From positions 1,407,900 through 1,471,899 of the forward strand of contig MU004194.1 in assembly GCA_010093605.1 (NCBI GenBank): a DNA stretch of 64,000 nt, written 5' to 3'. The notes under the pieces are model-generated. The model searched no databases, had not been told where the DNA came from, and saw only the letters and a program-made list of their open reading frames with translations. Within the stretch, counting starts at the first letter, position 1; each line of letters begins with the position of its first letter. This stretch comes from Lophium mytilinum. Lineage: Eukaryota > Ascomycota > Dothideomycetes > Mytilinidiales > Mytilinidiaceae. This document shows positions 59,243-64,000 of this stretch, one piece after another. The translations under genes were made by a program, and so were the position numbers.

Positions 59243-59442
59243 TAGGTAGTAAGGTACGGAGGTATATTAAATAAGAAGTAGAATTATATTATAAGACGTG
59301 CTATAAGAAGCTGGAGTATAAGGCTGCTCGCGATCTATCTAGAGAGACACGCTGGTAGCGGAATAATAATGTTTCTAGCAAGCACGTAACTATTAGGCAC
59401 GTGCTAGGTTTATAGCTAGAAAAGAGGCCTAGATCTATTACA
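59243..59442 (-). repeat. LTR (5' LTR in element orientation)
   Basis: 200 bp, direct repeat of 50945-51144. It ends CTATTACA on the plus strand and is followed by TTATT. In minus-strand orientation it comes first, before the 24-bp repeat leader and gag. Confidence 0.87.
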
Positions 59443-59449
59443 TTATTTA

Positions 59450-60450
59450 ATATAGATAAAAAGATAAGATTTAATATATACTCTACTACGCCTAAAAAAG
59501 TAATATATACTATAGCTAAGCGCCTAGTATACCTAGAGAGGTACTACTTACACGTAATGCGTATAGAGTGGAGTAGATTCTAGATATTAGAGGTTTTTAA
59601 TAGCTTAATTAAGCGGCTATATAATAAGTAGAAGAACCTACTATATTAGAGGCCTTAGCTTAATAAGTATATAATACTTAAGAGGTACGCTAGAGCTCTC
59701 TAGAGGTAGAAGTATAGTAGAGGGCGAGTATAGGGCTCTATAGATAGTACTTTCTTTAGGTTCTATAGGCCTAAGAATAGTTAGCGCTAGCTTACTATAT
59801 ACTCTAGATATTATAAAGGAAACGGGCTAAAGTATTAGTTAATTATAATACTAGATAGACTCGCCTCTTATATATCTATACCCTTCTTAGCGCTAAGTAA
59901 TAACTAGAACATCTATTTATAATTAGAAGTAATTAAAAGGCTCTAGGATATCTTTATTAGTAAGCCTATATTATATTTATATAGTAATAATATATATAGA
60001 GAGAGCTATAGTTATATTTCTCTATAGAGTAACTAGAAAGAGTTTAGATAGTTAATATATAAGTAACTACAGTTAAATTATAAGCTTAGTAGCGCTAGAA
60101 TTATAGTAGAGAATACCTTTAGAAAGATTAAATAGCTATTTACCTATAATTACCTTAAATAGAGCCTCTAGTATAGTAGCTAGCCTCTTGCCGCGTATTT
60201 TATAGTATTAGTACTCTTCTATAATATTTTAACGTGCCTCTAGGGCATAATAGATCTAATTACAAAGTAATTTAAGTGCAAGCCGCCGTCTATAATAGAG
60301 TATCTAGGTATAGAAGTAGTAGAAAATAGGCCTAAAAATAAGGCTATAGAAAATAGGTAGTATATAGAAAATAGGTTATATATAGAAAAATAGGTAGTAT
60401 ATAGAAAGTAGGTAGTTTCTAGGCTATAGAATAGAATAGAAGTATTAAAA
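59450..60450 (+). pseudogene. PIF/Harbinger DDE transposase relic (C-terminal part)
   Basis: Plus-strand translation shows the Harbinger nuclease pattern between many stops: YLHVMRIEWSRFW, GSIDSTFFRFYRPK (first Asp), IYSRYYKGNGLKY, NNWNIY near the second acidic site, and SARIIVENTF with the Glu of the DDE triad, then PLAAYFIVLVLFYN. These are the blocks of the DDE_Tnp_4-type nuclease in fungal Harbinger copies. The stops are almost all TAG/TAA, consistent with CAG, CAA and TGG codons changed by RIP. The N-terminal part lies left of the LTR insertion, at about 50,500-50,940. Confidence 0.75.
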
Positions 60451-61767
60451 TTACGCTAGTATATACTAATAGCCTCTTAGTAATTTACTTAATTTAAACT
60501 CTACTAATTAGAATATATAGATTCTTGCTAAACCCGCTACTACCTACTATTACCTAAACCTTATTCTTGCACCTGCCTAGCTTAGTAGCTACTAATTAGT
60601 TAGATTCTCTTATTAAAGCTCTTTTAATATACTTAAACCTAACCTTCTATACTAACCTACTACTTATTCTATCTACCTCCGCGCTTTAATAGCTGCCTTA
60701 TTATTACCTATAGGTTGTTATTTACCTTCTACTACTTAGCACAGTTCTTCTATATCTTCTAGCGAAGCCCGGTAATATTAGCTAGCCTAGAAACTATCCT
60801 CTTATAAAGTTTAAGCTTATAGCGCCTTATTTCTAGTTTCTTCTTTCTCTCTTTATATTAGATAGCCTTTTAAAACGCTATAGCATTAAAATAGTAGTTA
60901 AATAGCTAGTTTATAGCCTCTATAGAATACTAAGCATCTACTATAGCTTAATAGTAAGAAGTATCTAGGTTTATACTAGTATATAGCACTACGCGTCTCT
61001 CTCTATTTTCTTTCTCTCCTCTCTTCCTCTTTACCACGCGCTGGAGGCAGCTAATAGCTACCTTATTCTTCTCTCTCTTCTCTCTATCTAGCTCTTCTAT
61101 TAATTTCTTTTTATCTAAAGCTTTCTAGTTTACTATTGCAATAATATTATCTACGCGCGCGTTAAATTAATTAGGATTCTTACGCCCTATACCTTTATTC
61201 TAGCCTATAAGATAGGCCTCTTAGTACCTAATCTAGCCCTTTAAGTAGATCTACTTACTATCTAAACCTATACTATTTTTCTAGCTAAAAATTATATAGT
61301 AGAGGTTTATAGGTTTAAACCCTATTTTCTTCTTATATTCTACTATTATATCTCTATAGAAAGTCTTATTACTCTTAGCCTTTATATATAGCTCTTTACA
61401 GGTAATAAAAAGAGTAGCTACCTCTAGCTTAAGGCTATCTTTCTACTCTATAGCTTTACTACGCGTCTTCCGCTTTCTATATATAGTTATATAAAACTTC
61501 TAAATATAGCTAGTAATTAGTATAACATTCTTATCTATAGATGCCTTAGCGGCCTTCCTAGCGGTAGCTTATTTCTTTAGCGCTACTATTTTAGTAGGGG
61601 CAGGAAAAGGTAGGTTCTTCTTCTTATTCTTCTTATTATTATCTATTATTATAGGCTTATTCTCTTTAGTTTTCTTAGCCTTGCTATTATTCTCTATAGC
61701 CTTTTTATTCTCTTTTCTCTTCCTCTATAGTGTAGCCTTTTCTTTACCCTTTAGCGCGGCTACTTCC

Positions 61768-61840
61768 GCAGCCTAAGGCGCGCCCAGTTCCGTAGCCTAA
61801 GGCGCGCCTAGTTCCGCAGCCTACGGCGCGCGCGGTTCTA
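61768..61840. repeat. GC-rich 24-bp repeat, three copies
   Basis: Three copies of a unit containing GCAGCCTAAGGCGCGCC followed by AGTTC. The palindrome GGCGCGCC is kept in two copies. It lies in the Harbinger-like element right of the transposase relic, inside a minus-strand Lys/Glu-rich region. Confidence 0.75.
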
Positions 61841-62169
61841 TAACTAGAACCGGCGGCGATAAAGCTATTATAATAGGCGGCCGTAAGGGCGTTAATATAG
61901 TAGTTAACTATAGAATATACTAGAGAGAAACTAGATAAGTTTAATACGTCTTATAATATAGCGGTAGTGTTAGGGCTAGTAAGCTTATAAGTGTTAAAGT
62001 AATAGGTAATAAAGAGATTATATATACTTTTAGCTAACTATTATTATAGTATAGTTGCGGCGCGTACTACTACTACCTCTATAGAGGACTTAAATTCTAT
62101 AGCGTAATATTATATATATTACTATACTTATAGCCCGTACTATTATAGATAGAAGGGGGGCCTTATAGC

Positions 62170-62217
62170 TAAGGTTAAGGCAGGCTACAGGCCTAAGGTT
62201 AAGGCAGCCTACAGGCC
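62170..62217. repeat. 24-bp direct repeat, two copies
   Basis: Two adjacent copies of TAAGGTTAAGGCAGGCTACAGGCC-type sequence (one differs by a single base), with a partial third copy. It keeps several CpA dinucleotides, unlike its surroundings. Confidence 0.7.
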
Positions 62218-62663
62218 TAAGGCTGCTAGCTAAAAGGTGTAGAAGGATTATATACTAGCCGCGTAAGGTAAAAAGAAGGTAATTAGGTAGCTATAGGTAT
62301 ATATAGGTTACGCCCTATATATAGTAGCTATTTTAGATTATTTAAATTACTATAAAAACTTATACTAATAAAAATATAGGTGTAAATTTAAATAGTATAC
62401 GCGACGCGTTAATATATAATATATATAATATTAATTCTACCTATATACTAAGCTACTATATTATTCTACTAAATCTTATACGGCCTTCTCTCTATATAGG
62501 TAAGCTGCCTACGTTATAGGTAAGCCACCTACTACCCACTAATTTATAAAGGAGTTGTGTAAGCCCCTTTATTTCTATGCTAACGTGTTAATTTAGTGGC
62601 GTACAGGGGCCTTAACACCAACCTTTCCTCTCACGGGCGAGCTAGCCCGTGCGGGGTATGGGC

Positions 62664-62705
62664 GGCGTGTGGGCAGCCGTGTGGGTGAGGGAGAAAAACC
62701 GCTAT
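62664..62705 (-). repeat. right terminal inverted repeat of the Harbinger-like element
   Basis: Its reverse complement begins ATAGCGGTTTTTCTCCC, then TCACCCACACG and TGCCCACACGCC, matching the left end. A hairpin (CGGGCGAGCTAGCCCG) lies just inside, mirroring the hairpin at the left end. Confidence 0.85.
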
Positions 62706-62708
62706 AAT

Positions 62709-64000
62709 GCTGGTAGCTCGTCAGTGATGATCGCCGGCTTTGGTGCGCGATGGTGAGTGCGGCACGGAACCCAATCTGAGATCAGGGCCGGCCTCAGACC
62801 CTTTGGGCGGGGGAGCGGGGAATCGGCTGCGCTTGCCGCGACTGCAGGTACGGTACAGCGAAGGACCGGACAGTGCAGCCTACCAGCAGTTACGCAGACG
62901 GGCGGAGCGGAGGGAGGGTGGCCAGACGAGAAGCTGGAGCGGTTCCACAGCAGCTGTAAGAGACGCGAAGCGAATGTATGTAATGTGCCTAATGTGCCCT
63001 GGCCGTTGAGGCAGAACCAGGTCCAGCGCTGGTGGTACCCCTGCGGGAGATCGTACTGTATTACAACCACATGTTGATGCTGTTTTCATTGCTGCGAGGC
63101 CAGATGAGCAGTGGAATCTTTGAAAGATGGGGTATTGGGAACAGAGTGCTGGGTAGGAATTTCAATAGAGCGTCTAGCTGAGGAACGAATGACGGCTCCG
63201 CCGAATCCTCCATCGCTGCCAGAGAAGGCGAGCTGGTGGCCATTCAGAAGCAGACCGTGTCGTCGGCCGATGCCACAAGACCCAAGCAGGCGGGCGTGGC
63301 AGGCCGATATCGCCCACGCCGCAGACGTGCAGACGCGCATTCTGTGAAGGTTAGTGTGCCCCTGCGGAGAACATGGCAATCGAAACAGCCTAAGACGGGC
63401 CCTATTTCGCGGGCTCCGAGTGTCCTGATGCCGCCACCTGCGACTGCAAGTCAACGCGGAGTCTGAACGTCGTCGACTACTCGTCCGGAGTTTGCCAGTG
63501 TCATGCGTCCTTCGTGTTACCGACAGAATGGGAACAGACTCACCACCCTGACGGCAGTCGTCTGCCGTCTGTTGGAGGCGCCTGGCCTGCTCCAGCGGTT
63601 CCCAAATGCCCTCCAGCGAGCGCCACGAGGAGTCGTGATAGTGATCCAGTTGCAGGCGAAGAACTTCCTCGCCGCACCCTAGCCGCCTCGCCGCACCCTC
63701 GCTGCCCTAAAGCCCCTATGCCGATTGCCTCGCCCTCGCCAGCGGCCGCCTCCTGCGACGAACTGCTCGTATCTGCACGCTCCCCAGACGAAGATCATGA
63801 TCGTCAACTGCAGCGATCTACCCGGTGGTATCTTGCCTGAGCCTGAGCAAGAAGCGTCTAGTTGGCTGCCAACTTGTCAGAATGCTGTCCACTACGCTAG
63901 ACGATTCTTCGGTATCCAATTATGGGTGTCCGTCCCGAACATGCCGCCCAGAACAGGTAGGTATTGTAGCTCAGCACTCTTGTTTCGGCAAGCCGAGAGC
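62709..64000. other. right flank, GC-rich, no gene recognised
   Basis: Ordinary GC content and CpA frequency return sharply at the element end. Overlapping open frames on both strands (62702-63070 minus, 63086-63454 minus, 63514-63840 plus) have Arg/Ser/Pro-rich, low-information translations without a known domain. A gene partly outside the window is possible. Confidence 0.45.

Larger units (their letters stand above)
50945..59442 (-). mobile_element. Ty3/Gypsy LTR retrotransposon fossil, minus strand
   Basis: About 8.5 kb bounded by 200-bp direct repeats. On the minus strand the order is gag-like region (about 56.2-58.5 kb), reverse transcriptase (about 54.4-55.0 kb, with a SLTGAPATF-like block), RNase H (about 53.8-54.1 kb) and integrase (about 52.5-53.1 kb, with an ISTAYHPKIDR-like block). 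RT before integrase marks the Gypsy type. ATTAT on both sides (50941-50945 and 59442-59446) looks like a 5-bp target duplication. It is heavily degraded by RIP and broken many times over; age cannot be read from LTR divergence because RIP inflates it. It sits inside the Harbinger-like transposase gene, so it is the younger insertion. Confidence 0.88.
60451..62663. other. right internal part of the Harbinger-like element
   Basis: TA-rich and stop-filled. The minus strand carries Lys/Glu-rich traces (for example LIEELDREKREKNK and FYRDIIVEYKKKIGF) that could be a second, accessory protein as PIF/Harbinger elements often have, but no DNA-binding domain is recognisable. At 62,600 the base composition returns to GC-rich before the inverted repeat. 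Confidence 0.45.
50380..62705 (+). mobile_element. PIF/Harbinger-like DNA transposon, RIP-degraded, with nested LTR element
   Basis: The ends are inverted repeats of about 44 bp that start ATAGCGGTTTTTCTCCC on both sides. AAT flanks both ends (50377-50379 and 62706-62708), a 3-bp target duplication as expected for PIF/Harbinger. The AT-palindromic border allows a shift of one or two bases. A plus-strand DDE transposase relic is readable at 59,450-60,450 and its N-terminal part lies at about 50,500-50,940, left of an inserted LTR retrotransposon. Without that insert the element is about 3.8 kb. The inside is almost free of CpA/TpG and full of TAG/TAA, as RIP produces. It cannot encode a working transposase. 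Confidence 0.8.

Noticed and set aside
62702-63840. several overlapping open frames in the right flank
   Set aside because: Both strands are equally open in GC-rich DNA, translations are low in information and no splice pattern joins them into a known protein.

Overview
The window reads as nuclear DNA of a filamentous ascomycete (Pezizomycotina; Dothideomycetes is my guess from gene style, not proven). Support: short introns with GTAAGT/GTATGT donors and CTAAC-type branch points, fungal families (Hsp104, Spd1/Dif1-like RNR inhibitor, Tri12-like MFS, GAF hybrid histidine kinase, HeLo-like STAND N-terminus), and a 12.3 kb block in which almost every CpA/TpG has become TpA, the signature of repeat-induced point mutation (RIP).

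Layout. 1-12.3 kb: an RNR-inhibitor-like gene, HSP104 with a heat-shock promoter, a divergent pair for fibrillarin (NOP1) and ribosomal protein uL22 (RPL17), then a histidine-phosphatase-family gene. 12.6-19 kb: ribosomal protein uS8 (RPS22), an intracellular LysM/zinc-cluster protein, a four-helix membrane protein and an F-box-like protein. 19.5-30 kb: an 11-exon hybrid histidine kinase, a protein with an internal MIF-like domain, a small unknown protein and the chromatin-remodelling subunit Swc5. 31-36 kb: a tandem pair of paralogous single-pass membrane proteins and a seven-exon Tri12-type MFS transporter. 37.6-47 kb: an unknown four-exon gene, a 160-bp tandem repeat array, a HeLo-like/TPR/ankyrin protein, an UNC93-like transporter and a metallo-beta-lactamase-fold enzyme.

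47-50.4 kb is gene-poor. 50,380-62,705 is one nested, dead transposon: an outer element with about 44-bp terminal inverted repeats, a 3-bp target duplication and a recognisable PIF/Harbinger DDE transposase relic, interrupted by a Ty3/Gypsy LTR retrotransposon (50,945-59,442) lying on the minus strand. Both are RIP-degraded. The last 1.3 kb returns to ordinary GC content without a gene I can name.

How the genes relate: NOP1, RPL17 and RPS22 serve ribosome production and lie within 5 kb; HSP104, the kinase and the RNR inhibitor are stress or genome-maintenance genes. I see no convincing secondary-metabolite cluster and no CRISPR, phage or rRNA/tRNA genes. Exon joins were worked out by hand from splice signals and frame; each listed CDS join was checked to close in frame.
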